NCBI RefSeq assembly: GCF_051903925.1
Contig: NZ_CP173678.1
Location: forward strand, 496,001-560,000
Direction of reading: 5' to 3'
Source: G051903925 sp051903925
GTDB lineage: Bacteria > Pseudomonadota > Alphaproteobacteria > Zavarziniales > Zavarziniaceae
DNA length: 64,000 bases
Shown in pieces: positions 15,241 to 24,227 of this stretch (the first letter of the stretch is position 1; each line of letters starts with the position of its first letter). Made by a program: the position numbers and the translations under genes. Under the pieces are notes generated by a model. That model ran no database searches and was not told the origin of the DNA. It saw nothing but the letters and a program-made list of their open reading frames with translations.

Positions 15241-16233
15241 ATGAGCCAGACGTTTCGCGCCCTGGTGCTCGACCAGACCGGTGACAGTCACACGGCCAGC
15301 ATCAAGGACCTGCCCCTGAGCGCACTGCCTGCCGGCGAGGTCCTGGTCCGGATCAGCCACTCGACAGTCAACTTCAAGGACGGCCTGGCGATCACCGGCA
15401 CGGCCAAGATCGTGACCAGCTATCCGATGGTGCCGGGCATCGACTTCGCCGGCACGGTCGAGGAATCGAGCGATCCGGCGTGGAAGCCGGGCGACGCCGT
15501 CGTGCTGAACGGCTGGGGCTTGAGCGAGCGCCACTGGGGCGGCTATGCGCAGTATGCCCGGGTGAAGAGCGAATGGCTGGTGCCCCGCCCGGCGACCATG
15601 ACCGCGTCGCAGGCAATGGCCGTGGGGACCGCCGGCTATACCGCCATGCTCTGCGTCATGGCGATCGAGAAGGGCGGCCTGACCCCTGAGCAGGGCGAGG
15701 TCCTGGTGACGGGAGCGGCGGGTGGCGTCGGCTCCGTGGCGATCGCGATCCTGCACCGCCTGGGCTATTCGGTCGTCGCTTCCACGGGCCGCCCCGAAAC
15801 CCATGACTACCTGCGCGGCCTGGGCGCCAGCAGCTTCATCGACCGGGCGGAACTGGCCGCGGCGGGCCGGCCGATCGGAAAGGAGCGCTTCGCCGCCGTC
15901 GTCGACTCGGTCGGCAGCCATACCCTCGCCAACGCCCTGGCGCAGACGAAGTACGATGGCCACGTCGCGGCCTGCGGCCTGGCACAGGGAGCCGACCTGC
16001 CGGCCACCGTCCTGCCGTTCATCCTGCGCGGCGTGACCCTGCACGGCATCGATTCGGTCATGGCGCCGCGCGCACGCCGGCTGGAGGCGTGGGCCCGGCT
16101 GGGCCGCGACCTGCCGCTGGACAAGCTGGACGCGATGACCGAGACGGCCCCCCTGAGCAAGGTCACGGAACTGGCCCCCGCCATCCTGCAGGGCAGGATC
16201 CGCGGGCGCACCGTGATCGACGTCAACGCCTGA
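15241..16233 (+). CDS. acuI: Acrylyl-CoA reductase (NADPH), MDR family
   Basis: 330 residues of the YhdH/AcuI branch of medium-chain reductases. Signatures are FRALVLDQTGDSHTASIKDL, STVNFKDGLAITG, YPMVPGIDFAGTVEES, GWGLSERHWGGYAQYARV, AGGVGSVAIAILHRLGYSV, and the C-terminal GRTVIDVNA. AcuI reduces toxic acryloyl-CoA to propionyl-CoA. The start MSQTF at 15241 is preferred because AGAAGGA lies eight bases upstream; the ATG two codons earlier is too close to it. Confidence 0.9.
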   Translation: MSQTFRALVLDQTGDSHTASIKDLPLSALPAGEVLVRISHSTVNFKDGLAITGTAKIVTSYPMVPGIDFAGTVEESSDPAWKPGDAVVLNGWGLSERHWGGYAQYARVKSEWLVPRPATMTASQAMAVGTAGYTAMLCVMAIEKGGLTPEQGEVLVTGAAGGVGSVAIAILHRLGYSVVASTGRPETHDYLRGLGASSFIDRAELAAAGRPIGKERFAAVVDSVGSHTLANALAQTKYDGHVAACGLAQGADLPATVLPFILRGVTLHGIDSVMAPRARRLEAWARLGRDLPLDKLDAMTETAPLSKVTELAPAILQGRIRGRTVIDVNA

Positions 16234-16419
16234 GCCGATGAGCCTGCCCCGCGCGCACTCAGGCCAGGGGGTCACCTGCGCGCAACGGGCACATCCGGAT
16301 CGTCACGAAAGTCTGGCAGGAGATGAGCTGGCGGCGGGGGCGACTGACATGGGCGCGCCGCCCCCACTGCTGCGTCGACCGGCGGGCCAGGGCCCGGCCG
16401 GGTCCTGGCCTGGGATTGC

Positions 16420-17067
16420 ATGATCACGCTGGAACTCTTCATCCGCGCCCTGGTGATCGGGTTCATCGTCGCGGCCCCGGTCGGCCCGGTGAACCTGGTC
16501 TGCATCCACCGCACTCTGCGCCACGGCCGCATAAGCGGCTTCCTGGTCGGGATGGGCGGTGCCGTGGCGGATGGCCTGTTCGCGGTCGTGGCGGCATTCG
16601 GCCTGACCGCGATCTCGGACTTCCTGCTGGTCCACGACCATTGGCTGCGCCTGCTGGGCGGGGCCTTCCTGATCATCCTGGGCGTGCGCACGTTCCGCGA
16701 CGTGCCCATCGACCGGACGGTCCCGGGCGAGCATCACGACAGCCTGACGCGCGCGATCGGCGGGACGTTCCTGCTGACGATCACCAACCCGGTCACGATC
16801 CTGGGCTTTGCCGCGGTGTTCGCCGGTGCGGGCCTGGTCTCCGGCACCGTCGCCCTGGGCGATGCGTCGATCGTCGTGGCCGGCGTGTTTGCCGGATCAA
16901 CCCTGTGGTGGTTCTGCCTGGCGATGTTCATCGGCCTGCTGCATGGCCGGCTGGGGCCGGGCAAGCTGATCATGATCAATCGCGTCTCAGGCGTGGCGAT
17001 CCTGCTGTTCGGGATCGCGGCACTGGCCAGCCTGTGGCTGCCGCCCATGGCCCTGCCCGTGCCCTGA
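16420..17067 (+). CDS. LysE/RhtB-family amino-acid exporter
   Basis: 215 residues with about six hydrophobic helices. The family motif FIVAAPVGPVNLVCIHRTLRHGRISGFLVGMGGAVADGLF at residues 15-55 is the LysE signature, followed by NPVTILGFAAVFAG. Members export lysine, threonine, homoserine or related small molecules; the substrate cannot be read from sequence. It converges with cysQ, 25 bp apart. Confidence 0.85.
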   Translation: MITLELFIRALVIGFIVAAPVGPVNLVCIHRTLRHGRISGFLVGMGGAVADGLFAVVAAFGLTAISDFLLVHDHWLRLLGGAFLIILGVRTFRDVPIDRTVPGEHHDSLTRAIGGTFLLTITNPVTILGFAAVFAGAGLVSGTVALGDASIVVAGVFAGSTLWWFCLAMFIGLLHGRLGPGKLIMINRVSGVAILLFGIAALASLWLPPMALPVP

Positions 17068-17092
17068 CGCGCCAGCGCCAGGACGCGCCCGT

Positions 17093-17890
17093 TCAGCCGA
17101 CAACGCCGCGGGCGACGAACTCCGGATTCTCGAAGCCGGCCTTGGCATAGTGCATGGGCTTGCCGTCGAGCGTCTCGACCGCGCCGCCGGCGGCCCACAG
17201 CACGGCATGGCCGGCCGCGGTATCCCATTCCATGGTGCGGCCGAAGCGCGGATAGAGGTCGGCCAGGCCCTCCGCCACCAGGCAGAACTTGAGCGACGAG
17301 CCGGCCGGCGTGACGGTGGCGCCGGGCAGGCCCGCCAGATAGTCCTCTGTCCGCGCGTCGCGATGGGACCGGCTGGCCACGACGACCATGCCCTGATCCG
17401 GCACGGGGCGCGCGGCAATCGGCCGTTCGATCCCCGCCTTGACCGCAATGGCAAGGCCGGCACCGGCCGCGCGCCAGCCGCGCTTCTGCGCCGGGGCCAG
17501 CACGACGCCCAGGGTCGGCGCGCCGTGCTCGACCAGGGCGATGTTCACGGTGAACTCGCCATTGCGGCTGATGAACTCGCGGGTGCCGTCGAGCGGATCG
17601 ACAAGCCAGAAGGCCGGCCACTGGGCCGGCTCGCCTGGCGGCAGCCGGCCGGCGGCCACGCTTTCCTCGGCCACCACGGGAATGCCCGGCGCAATGCGGG
17701 CCAGGCCGGCCAGGATCACCCGCTCCGCCACCTCGTCCGCCTCGGTCACGGGGGAGGAATCGTCCTTCTGCCGCACGGCGAAGCCCGCATCATAGATGCG
17801 CATGATCTCGACCGCGGCCTCCGCCGCAACCTGATTCAGGGCCAGCGCCAAGGCCAGCCGGTCGGCCTGCGCCGTGCCCAGAGTATTCAT
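17093..17890 (-). CDS. cysQ: 3'(2'),5'-bisphosphate nucleotidase CysQ
   Basis: 265 residues from ATG 17890 (MNTLGTAQADRLALAL). It is an inositol-monophosphatase-fold, Mg-dependent, Li-sensitive phosphatase that hydrolyses PAP formed in sulfate assimilation. Metal motifs are DDSSPVTEADEVAE, VAEES, WLVDPLDGTREFI and WDTAAGHAVLWAAGG. FWLVDPLDGTREF and EWDTAAGHA are typical of CysQ rather than inositol phosphatase. It diverges from mobA across about 85 bp. Confidence 0.9.
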   Translation of the reverse strand: MNTLGTAQADRLALALALNQVAAEAAVEIMRIYDAGFAVRQKDDSSPVTEADEVAERVILAGLARIAPGIPVVAEESVAAGRLPPGEPAQWPAFWLVDPLDGTREFISRNGEFTVNIALVEHGAPTLGVVLAPAQKRGWRAAGAGLAIAVKAGIERPIAARPVPDQGMVVVASRSHRDARTEDYLAGLPGATVTPAGSSLKFCLVAEGLADLYPRFGRTMEWDTAAGHAVLWAAGGAVETLDGKPMHYAKAGFENPEFVARGVVG

Positions 17891-17975
17891 GGGCGGGCAA
17901 GTGACACGCGGTGCCCCCCGGGTCAAGGGGACGGGGACGCTGGCCGGCGACACAGGGGCGCGGCACACTGCAGCA

Positions 17976-18593
17976 ATGATGACGAACGGCAGGGGTCGGG
18001 ACGTGCTGGGCCTGCTGCTGGCCGGCGGCCGCAGCCGCCGCATGGGCACGGACAAGGCGTGGGTCGACCTGCACGGGCAGCCCCTGGTGCAACGGGTCGC
18101 CGCGCGCCTGGCGCCACAGGTGACGGTCCTGGCCCTCAATGCCCCCAGCGGGGACGCGCGCTTTGCCGCCCTGGGCTGGACGATTGTGCCGGACACGATT
18201 GCCGGCCACCCCGGGCCACTGGCCGGGGTCCTGGCCGGGATGGACCATGCGCGCGCCCTGCCACGCCCGCCGACCCATGTCGCGACCGCACCGGTCGACG
18301 CGCCGTTCCTGCCGCACGACCTGGTGACGCGCCTGTGCGCGGCGCAGGCGCGGACCGGGGCGGCGGTTGCGCTCGCCCGCTCCGCCGGCAAGCGCCACCC
18401 GGTCTGTGCCCTGTGGCCGACCTGGCTGGCGGAGGACCTGCGCCGGCGCCTCGCAGGGGGTCTGCGCCGCGTCGACCTCTATGCCCGTGAAAAGGGTTGC
18501 GTGCTGGTCGACTGGCCGGCCGAGCCGATCGATCCCTTCCTGAACCTGAATGCGCCAGCGGACGTGGCACTTGCCCGCACGCTGCCGGCTTGA
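17976..18593 (+). CDS. mobA: Molybdenum cofactor guanylyltransferase
   Basis: 205 residues from MMTNGRGRDVLGLLLAGGRSRRMGTDKAWVDLHG. The nucleotide-binding LAGGxSxRMGxDKA motif is intact, followed by DTIAGHPGPLAGVLAGM and VATAPVDAPFLP. MobA attaches GMP to molybdopterin to make MGD for DMSO-reductase-family enzymes. The C-terminal FLNLNAPADVALAR is typical. The start may be ATG 17976 or the adjacent ATG 17979. Confidence 0.9.
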   Translation: MMTNGRGRDVLGLLLAGGRSRRMGTDKAWVDLHGQPLVQRVAARLAPQVTVLALNAPSGDARFAALGWTIVPDTIAGHPGPLAGVLAGMDHARALPRPPTHVATAPVDAPFLPHDLVTRLCAAQARTGAAVALARSAGKRHPVCALWPTWLAEDLRRRLAGGLRRVDLYAREKGCVLVDWPAEPIDPFLNLNAPADVALARTLPA

Positions 18594-18599
18594 GCCGTG

Positions 18600-18806
18600 T
18601 CAGGTTGGCGGGCGCTTGATCCCGCGCTGCGGCGGCAGCGGGGCCGCCACCAGTTCGATCACGGCGGCGTTGATCAGCTGCTTGCCCGCATGCTCGAAAT
18701 TGACGGTGACGCGCATGCCGACGACCGACTGAACCTGCCCCAGGCCCCAATCCGGCTCGCCTGGATGGCGCACATGATCGCCAGGCAGCACCCCTGCTCG
18801 TTCCAT
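18600..18806 (-). CDS. DUF3553 domain protein
   Basis: 68 residues from ATG 18806: MERAGVLPGDHVRHPGEPDWGLGQVQSVVGMRVTVNFEHAGKQLINAAVIELVAAP. This matches the DUF3553 pattern (HP..PDWGLGQV......VTV.FEHAG), a small beta-rich domain resembling the RNA-polymerase- and UvrD-associated CarD/Tudor-like folds. Function is unknown. It converges with mobA, which stops six bases away. The frame is open upstream to 18887, but conservation begins at this ATG. Confidence 0.75.
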   Translation of the reverse strand: MERAGVLPGDHVRHPGEPDWGLGQVQSVVGMRVTVNFEHAGKQLINAAVIELVAAPLPPQRGIKRPPT

Positions 18807-18975
18807 TCCGACCTCCGTCCCGCGACGCCGGCTCTCAGCCTTGCCCCGCAGGCCGCGGGTGACAAGTGGCGCGCCCTGGACTACCACGACGCCCGGGTGC
18901 CGCAGGAATTAGGATGATGGAAAGGCTGGACCGGCTAAGCCCTTGTCCGGACCTGTTGCGAGCGAGCCTTCAGCC

Positions 18976-19593
18976 ATGACCGACCTTCACCTTCTCGAGA
19001 TGCTGTGCTCGCGGATCTGCCACGACCTGGTGGGGCCGGTCGGGGCCCTGTCCAACGGCGTCGAACTGCTGTCCGAGGGCGAGGATGACGAGGACCTGCG
19101 CACGCAGGCCCTGGAACTGCTCGAACACAGCGCGGCCGAGGCGCGCGCCCGGCTTCAGGCCTTCCGCTTCGCCTTCGGCGCCGGCGCCGGCTTTGGCGAG
19201 CAGATCGCGGAGGCCGAGGTGCAGCGCCTGGCCGCCGACCTGCTTGCGCGCGGCCGGGTGACGCTGAACTGGCCGGCGGCGCCCCGCCGCCTGGACAAGG
19301 ATCCCGCGCGCCTGGCCCTGAACCTGGTCATGATGGCGGTCGCGTCCCTGCCCCGCGGCGGCGTGCTGGAAGTGACGTGGAACGAACACGGCGCCATGGT
19401 CACGGCGCGCCACGACCTGGTGCGGCTGGACCGCGAGCTGGCCGCGGCGCTGACCGGCACCCTGGAGCCGGAGGCCCTGTCGCCGCACCTGGCGCAGGCG
19501 GTGCTGACCGCGCGCCTGGCCCAGCGCCTGGGCGTGCGCATGGTCATCGCCGAGGCGCAGGGGACCGTCACCTTTGCCCTGTCCCCGGCCTGA
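18976..19593 (+). CDS. chpT: Histidine phosphotransferase ChpT-like
   Basis: 205 residues from MTDLHLLEMLCSRICHDLVGPVGALSNGVELLSEG. The phospho-accepting His lies in ICHDLVGPVGALSNG, and the rest is a degenerate histidine-kinase ATP-binding fold (LALNLVMMAVASLPRGGVLEV), as in ChpT. In alphaproteobacteria ChpT passes phosphate from CckA to CtrA and CpdR. Here it directly precedes cheA, a linkage known from several Rhodospirillales. An alternative start at 18943 adds 11 residues. Confidence 0.82.
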   Translation: MTDLHLLEMLCSRICHDLVGPVGALSNGVELLSEGEDDEDLRTQALELLEHSAAEARARLQAFRFAFGAGAGFGEQIAEAEVQRLAADLLARGRVTLNWPAAPRRLDKDPARLALNLVMMAVASLPRGGVLEVTWNEHGAMVTARHDLVRLDRELAAALTGTLEPEALSPHLAQAVLTARLAQRLGVRMVIAEAQGTVTFALSPA

Positions 19594-19626
19594 GCCGGGA
19601 CGCCGGACGCACTCCCGCACGCTGGT

Positions 19627-19645
19627 TCGTATCTTCGCGATACGA
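19627..19645 (+). other. Short palindromic hairpin upstream of cheA
   Basis: TCGTATC and GATACGA form a 7-bp stem with a five-base loop, 85 bp before cheA and 34 bp after chpT. There is no T-run, so it is more likely a regulator site or an mRNA-processing hairpin than a terminator. Confidence 0.35.
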
Positions 19646-19729
19646 TTCACCCCGTATTAAGCAGTCTGGCGGAAGGTAGGGCGTGCGCGACCGCCCAATC
19701 GTCGGAGCGGTGCCGCCGGGGAGCTGCTC

Positions 19730-22561
19730 ATGGACGATCTGCTGCGCGAATTCCTGACCGAGACGTTCGAAAGCCTGGACGTCGTTGATCGCGAGTTGGT
19801 CAAGCTGGAGCAGGATCCGAACAACAAGGAAGTCCTGTCGAACATCTTCCGCCTGGTCCACACGATCAAGGGGACCTGCGGCTTCCTGGGCCTGCCGCGC
19901 CTTGAAGCGGTGGCCCATGCCTCCGAGAACGTGCTGGGCAAGATCCGCGACGGCGCCCTGGTCGTGACCGTGCCGACGGTGACGGTCGTCCTCGCCTCGC
20001 TCGACCAGATCAAGGAGATCCTGGCCGTGCTGGAGGCGACCGAGGCCGAGCCGCCGGGCGAGGATACCGACCTGATCGCCCGCCTGAACCTGGCTGCCGA
20101 AGGCAAGCTGGAAGACGCGCCGGTGAAGGCGGCGGCCCCCGCGCCGGTCGAACCCGTGTCGAATGTGGTGCCTGGCCCGCGCCCCGCGGTCGCCCTGCCG
20201 CCGGCCCCGCCCCCCGCACCCGTCGCCATCGTCGCTGCCGAGGCCGATGGCCCCTACGATTCGTCGCTGGGCCGCGCCCTGCGCCCCGGCGAGGTAAGCC
20301 TGGACGAGCTTGAGGCTGCCTTCGCCGCCGCCGCCGGGCCCGAGGAGATGCCCGCGGCAGCAACGCCGAAGATCGCCGCCGTCGCCCATCATCCCGAGGA
20401 AACCGCCGTCGCGGCGGCGCCCGCGGGCGAAGCCCGCAGCAGCGAATCCTCCGTCGCCAACCAGTCGATCCGCGTCAGCGTCGATCTGCTGGAAAACCTC
20501 ATGACGATGGTGTCGGAGCTGGTCCTGACGCGGAACCAGCTGATGCAGATGGTCCGCAAGCTGGACGACAGCGAGTTCGCGGTGCCGCTGCAGCGGCTGA
20601 GCCATTGCACCAGCGAGCTGCAGGAGAGCGTCATGAAGACGCGCATGCAGCCGATCGGCAATGCCTGGGCCAAGCTGCCGCGGATCGTGCGCGACCTGGG
20701 CCACGAACTGCACAAGAAGATCGACCTGCAGATGCACGGCGCCGAGACCGAGCTGGACCGGCAGGTGCTGGAGCTGATCAAGGACCCGCTGACCCACATG
20801 GTGCGCAATTCCGCGGACCATGGCCTGGAGACGCCGGCCGAGCGGCGCGCCGCGGGCAAGCCCGAGACCGGGCGCGTCACGCTGGATGCCTTCCATGAAG
20901 GCGGTCACATCATCATCTCGATCAGCGACGACGGGCGCGGCCTGAACGGGCCCAAGATCCTGGCCAAGGCACGCACCAACGGCCTGGTGACCGAGGCAGA
21001 GGCGGCGGCCATGACGGACGCCCAGATCCACAAGCTGATCTTCCATCCCGGCCTGTCGACGGCCGAGAAGGTGACCAGCGTGTCGGGTCGCGGCGTCGGC
21101 ATGGACGTCGTCAAGTCGAACATCGAGAAGATCGGCGGCACGGTCGACGTGAAGAGCCAGGCCGGCCGCGGCAGCAGCTTCACGATCAAGATCCCCCTGA
21201 CCCTGGCGATCGTCTCTGCCCTGATCGTCGAATGCGCGACGGAACGTTTCGCGATCCCGCAGATCAGCGTGCTGGAACTGGTGCGCGCGTCGGGCGACAG
21301 CGAGCACCGGATCGAGCTGGTGAACCAGACCCCGGTCCTGCGCCTGCGCGACACGCTGCTGCCGCTGGTCTACCTGGACAAGGTGCTGGGCCTGGGCGAT
21401 CCCACCGCGCGCAGCCTGGAGGAAGCGTTCGTCATCGTCAGCCAGGTCGGCGCCTATACCTTTGGCATCGTCGTGGACCGCGTGTTCGACACCGAGGAAA
21501 TCGTGGTCAAGCCGGTGGCCCCGATCCTGCGCCACCTGTCGCTGTTCTCTGGCAACACGATCCTGGGCGACGGCAGCGTCATCATGATCCTGGACCCCAA
21601 CGGCATCGCCGCAGCCACGGCCGACTCCCATGCGGGCCAGTCGCGCACCCAGCACATGGAGGAGGAGCAGGTCGCCGTGTCCGACGAGTCCGTCGCCATG
21701 CTGCTGTTCCGCGCCGGCTCCGAGGAGCCGAAGGCGGTGCCGCTGGCCCTGGTCGCGCGCCTGGAGGAGTTCGAGGCCAAGGACATCGAGCGCAGCAACG
21801 GCCGCATGGTCGTGCAGTATCGCGGCCGCCTGATGCCGCTGGTCGCCGTGTCGGACCAGCAGCGCCTGCGCGACATCGGCCGGCAGCCGGTCATCGTCTT
21901 TGCCGACGACGGCCGCGCCATGGGCCTGGCCGTGGACGAGATCCTGGACATCATCGACGAGAAGCTGGACGTCGAACTGCCCGCGCATACCGCGGGCATG
22001 CTGGGCTCCGCCGTCCTGCGCGGCAAGGCGACCGAAGTGCTGGACGTCGGCCACTTCCTGACCACCGCCTATCCCGACTGGTTCGAGCGCAAGGGCGATC
22101 CCGAGGCGACCCAGGTGGGCGGCAAGCGGCTGCTGCTGGTCGAGGACAGCGCCTTTTTCCGCTCCATGCTGACGCCCGTCCTGTCGGCCGCCGGCTTCGA
22201 GGTCACGAGTGCCGCCGACGCCAAGGCGGCGTTGCGCCTGCGCGAGCAGAACATGACCTTTGACGTGATCGTCAGCGACATCGAGATGCCTGGCATGAGC
22301 GGCTTCGAGTTGGCCGAGACGGTGCGCGCCGAAGGCATCTGGCGCGAGACGCCGATCGTCGCCCTGTCGTCGCGCTCCAGCCCCGGTGACTTCGAGCGCG
22401 GGCGGACTGTCGGCTTCACCGACTATGTCGCGAAGTTCGACCGCCAGGCCCTGCTCCAGGCGCTGGAGACGGTCATGCGCGAAGCTTCCCTGGGCGACAG
22501 CGCCGCTCCCTCGGGTCACACGCCCTCGGGCCACACGCCGGGTCACCGGCGCGCCGCCTGA
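19730..22561 (+). CDS. cheA: Hybrid chemotaxis histidine kinase CheA with two CheW-like domains and receiver
   Basis: 943 residues. Domains in order: HPt (1-105, phospho-His H44 in RLVHTIKGTCGFLG), an Ala/Pro-rich linker (about 110-240), dimerisation (244-310, SVDLLENLMTMVSELVLTRNQL), ATPase (to about 488, with NSADHGLE, DDGRGL, GRGVGMDVV), CheW-like 1 (490-620), CheW-like 2 (650-785) and a C-terminal receiver (799-920) with acceptor D850 in VSDIEMPGMSG. It couples receptors to CheY and CheB. The second CheW domain may replace a separate cheW, since none lies in the cluster. The receiver could act as phosphate sink or internal switch. Confidence 0.93.
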   Translation: MDDLLREFLTETFESLDVVDRELVKLEQDPNNKEVLSNIFRLVHTIKGTCGFLGLPRLEAVAHASENVLGKIRDGALVVTVPTVTVVLASLDQIKEILAVLEATEAEPPGEDTDLIARLNLAAEGKLEDAPVKAAAPAPVEPVSNVVPGPRPAVALPPAPPPAPVAIVAAEADGPYDSSLGRALRPGEVSLDELEAAFAAAAGPEEMPAAATPKIAAVAHHPEETAVAAAPAGEARSSESSVANQSIRVSVDLLENLMTMVSELVLTRNQLMQMVRKLDDSEFAVPLQRLSHCTSELQESVMKTRMQPIGNAWAKLPRIVRDLGHELHKKIDLQMHGAETELDRQVLELIKDPLTHMVRNSADHGLETPAERRAAGKPETGRVTLDAFHEGGHIIISISDDGRGLNGPKILAKARTNGLVTEAEAAAMTDAQIHKLIFHPGLSTAEKVTSVSGRGVGMDVVKSNIEKIGGTVDVKSQAGRGSSFTIKIPLTLAIVSALIVECATERFAIPQISVLELVRASGDSEHRIELVNQTPVLRLRDTLLPLVYLDKVLGLGDPTARSLEEAFVIVSQVGAYTFGIVVDRVFDTEEIVVKPVAPILRHLSLFSGNTILGDGSVIMILDPNGIAAATADSHAGQSRTQHMEEEQVAVSDESVAMLLFRAGSEEPKAVPLALVARLEEFEAKDIERSNGRMVVQYRGRLMPLVAVSDQQRLRDIGRQPVIVFADDGRAMGLAVDEILDIIDEKLDVELPAHTAGMLGSAVLRGKATEVLDVGHFLTTAYPDWFERKGDPEATQVGGKRLLLVEDSAFFRSMLTPVLSAAGFEVTSAADAKAALRLREQNMTFDVIVSDIEMPGMSGFELAETVRAEGIWRETPIVALSSRSSPGDFERGRTVGFTDYVAKFDRQALLQALETVMREASLGDSAAPSGHTPSGHTPGHRRAA

Positions 22562-22579
22562 TCCTGCCACTCGCCGACC

Positions 22580-22604
22580 GCTGGCGGGCCGATGGCCCGC
22601 CAGC
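22580..22604 (+). terminator. Strong hairpin after cheA
   Basis: A perfect 11-bp stem with a three-base loop (GCTGGCGGGCC/GGCCCGCCAGC) lies 19 bp past the cheA stop. There is no U-tract, so it may act as a weak or Rho-assisted terminator, or as an mRNA 3'-end stabiliser that lowers cheY read-through. Confidence 0.5.
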
Positions 22605-22714
22605 GATCCATGAGGCAGGTCATTGTTCCGCTTCGCAAACAAGGTTAATAACGCATCCGCCAGTACCCGTGGCGGGTGCAGCACCGGTTGCCGCAGGATG
22701 GAGAGGCGATCCCC

Positions 22715-23083
22715 ATGAAGACCTGCCTGATCGTCGATGATTCCCGCGTCATCCGCACCGTGGCCCGCCGCATCCTGGTCGAACTGGGGTTCGAGGTGGA
22801 CGAGGCCGCGGACGGCAGCATCGCGCTGGAAAAGTGCCGGGCACGCATGCCGGACGGCATCCTGCTGGACTGGAACATGCCGGTGATGTCGGGGATCGAG
22901 TTCCTGCGCGCGCTGCGCGCCGACCCCGGCGGCACCCAGCCCAAGGTCATCCTGTGCACGACCGAGAACGACATCAGCCATATCCGCGAGGCGATCGCCG
23001 CGGGGGCCGACGAATACGTGATGAAGCCGTTCGACCGCGAGATCCTGGAATCGAAGTTCGAACAGGTCGGTCTGGGCGGCTGA
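22715..23083 (+). CDS. cheY: Chemotaxis response regulator CheY
   Basis: 122-residue single receiver domain: MKTCLIVDDSRVIRTVARRIL, acceptor D52 in GILLDWNMPVMSG, the switch Thr in ILCTTEND and the Lys in VMKPFDREIL. CheY-P binds the flagellar motor switch. ATG 22715 is chosen because it gives the canonical start; a GTG at 22676 is in frame. The 153-bp gap after cheA holds a hairpin and possibly its own promoter. Confidence 0.9.
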   Translation: MKTCLIVDDSRVIRTVARRILVELGFEVDEAADGSIALEKCRARMPDGILLDWNMPVMSGIEFLRALRADPGGTQPKVILCTTENDISHIREAIAAGADEYVMKPFDREILESKFEQVGLGG

Positions 23084-23084
23084 C

Positions 23085-24227
23085 ATGTCAGGCCCAGCCA
23101 TGAGCGAGTCGCGGCCCGCCGGGGCCGACCGGCCCTATCGGGTCATGGTCGTCGACGATTCGGCCATCATCCGCGGCCTGATCACCCGCTGGCTCTCGCA
23201 GGAAGCCGACCTGGAAGTGGTGGCCAGCGCCGCCAACGGCCAGGCCGCCGTCGCGATGGTCAAGCAGGCCGATCCCGAGGTCCTGGTCCTGGACATCGAG
23301 ATGCCGGAGATGGACGGCCTGACCGCGCTGCCCAAGCTGCTGGCCGCGCGGCCGGGCCTGCGGGTGGTGATGGCCTCCACCCTGACGCGGCGCAATGCCG
23401 AGATCAGCCTGAAGGCGCTAGAGCTTGGAGCCTCCGATTACCTGGCCAAGCCGGAATCGACGCGTTCGGCCGATGCGGCGATCGCCTTCCGCCTGGAACT
23501 GATCGCCAAGATCCGCGCCCTGGCGCACGGCCTGCGCACCCGCTCGGCGGCAGCACCGGCGCCGCGCCTGGCGACGCCTGCCGTCCAGACCTCGCGCCTG
23601 TCCCCGCGTGAGCCGGTGAAGTTGCGCGCGGCCGGGACCGCGCGGCCGCGCGTCCTCCTGATCGGCTCGTCCACCGGTGGCCCACAGGCCCTGGCCGGCG
23701 TGCTGGGCGGCCTGAAGAAAGTGCGGCCGGGCCTGCCCATCCTGATCGCGCAGCACATGCCGGCGACCTTCACCGCGATCCTGGCCGAGCACCTGGGCCG
23801 TGCCTCCGGCATGCCGTCGGCGGAGGGCAAGGATGGCGACCCGGTCCTGGCCGACCACATCTATGTGGCGCCCGGCGACCACCACATGCAGATCGTCGAC
23901 ACCAATGGCGAGCGCCGCATCCGCCTGACCCGCGATCCGCCGGAGAATTTCTGCCGCCCGTCGGTGGAGCCACTCTTCCGCACGGCAAGCGCCCTCTATG
24001 GCGCCGGCTGCCTGGCCCTGATGCTGACCGGCATGGGCAGCGACGGGCTGAAGGCGTCCCGCACCTTGGTCGAGAGCGGCGGCACGCTGATCGCGCAGGA
24101 CGAGGCCACCAGCGTGGTCTGGGGCATGCCGGGTGCCGTCGCCCAGGCGGGATTGTGCGCGCAGGTCCTGCCCCTGGCGGAGATCGCGCCCACGCTGCTG
24201 CGCCTGATTGGCAGGGGTACGCCATGA
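23085..24227 (+). CDS. cheB: Chemotaxis methylesterase/deamidase CheB
   Basis: 380 residues: receiver domain (acceptor D70 in VLVLDIEMPEMDG), a basic, Ala-rich linker, then the methylesterase domain with catalytic Ser in IGSSTGGPQAL (about 195), His in IAQHMPATFT and Asp in LTGMGSDGLKA. It removes methyl groups from receptors during adaptation. It starts one base after the cheY stop; ATG 23100 is an alternative start. The stop overlaps cheR. Confidence 0.93.
   Translation: MSGPAMSESRPAGADRPYRVMVVDDSAIIRGLITRWLSQEADLEVVASAANGQAAVAMVKQADPEVLVLDIEMPEMDGLTALPKLLAARPGLRVVMASTLTRRNAEISLKALELGASDYLAKPESTRSADAAIAFRLELIAKIRALAHGLRTRSAAAPAPRLATPAVQTSRLSPREPVKLRAAGTARPRVLLIGSSTGGPQALAGVLGGLKKVRPGLPILIAQHMPATFTAILAEHLGRASGMPSAEGKDGDPVLADHIYVAPGDHHMQIVDTNGERRIRLTRDPPENFCRPSVEPLFRTASALYGAGCLALMLTGMGSDGLKASRTLVESGGTLIAQDEATSVVWGMPGAVAQAGLCAQVLPLAEIAPTLLRLIGRGTP

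Noticed and set aside
19568..23101. Minus-strand 1177-aa open frame opposite cheA
   Set aside because: Long antisense frames are common in very GC-rich DNA; cheA and cheY on the plus strand are unmistakable and this frame is His/Asp/Gln-rich noise.
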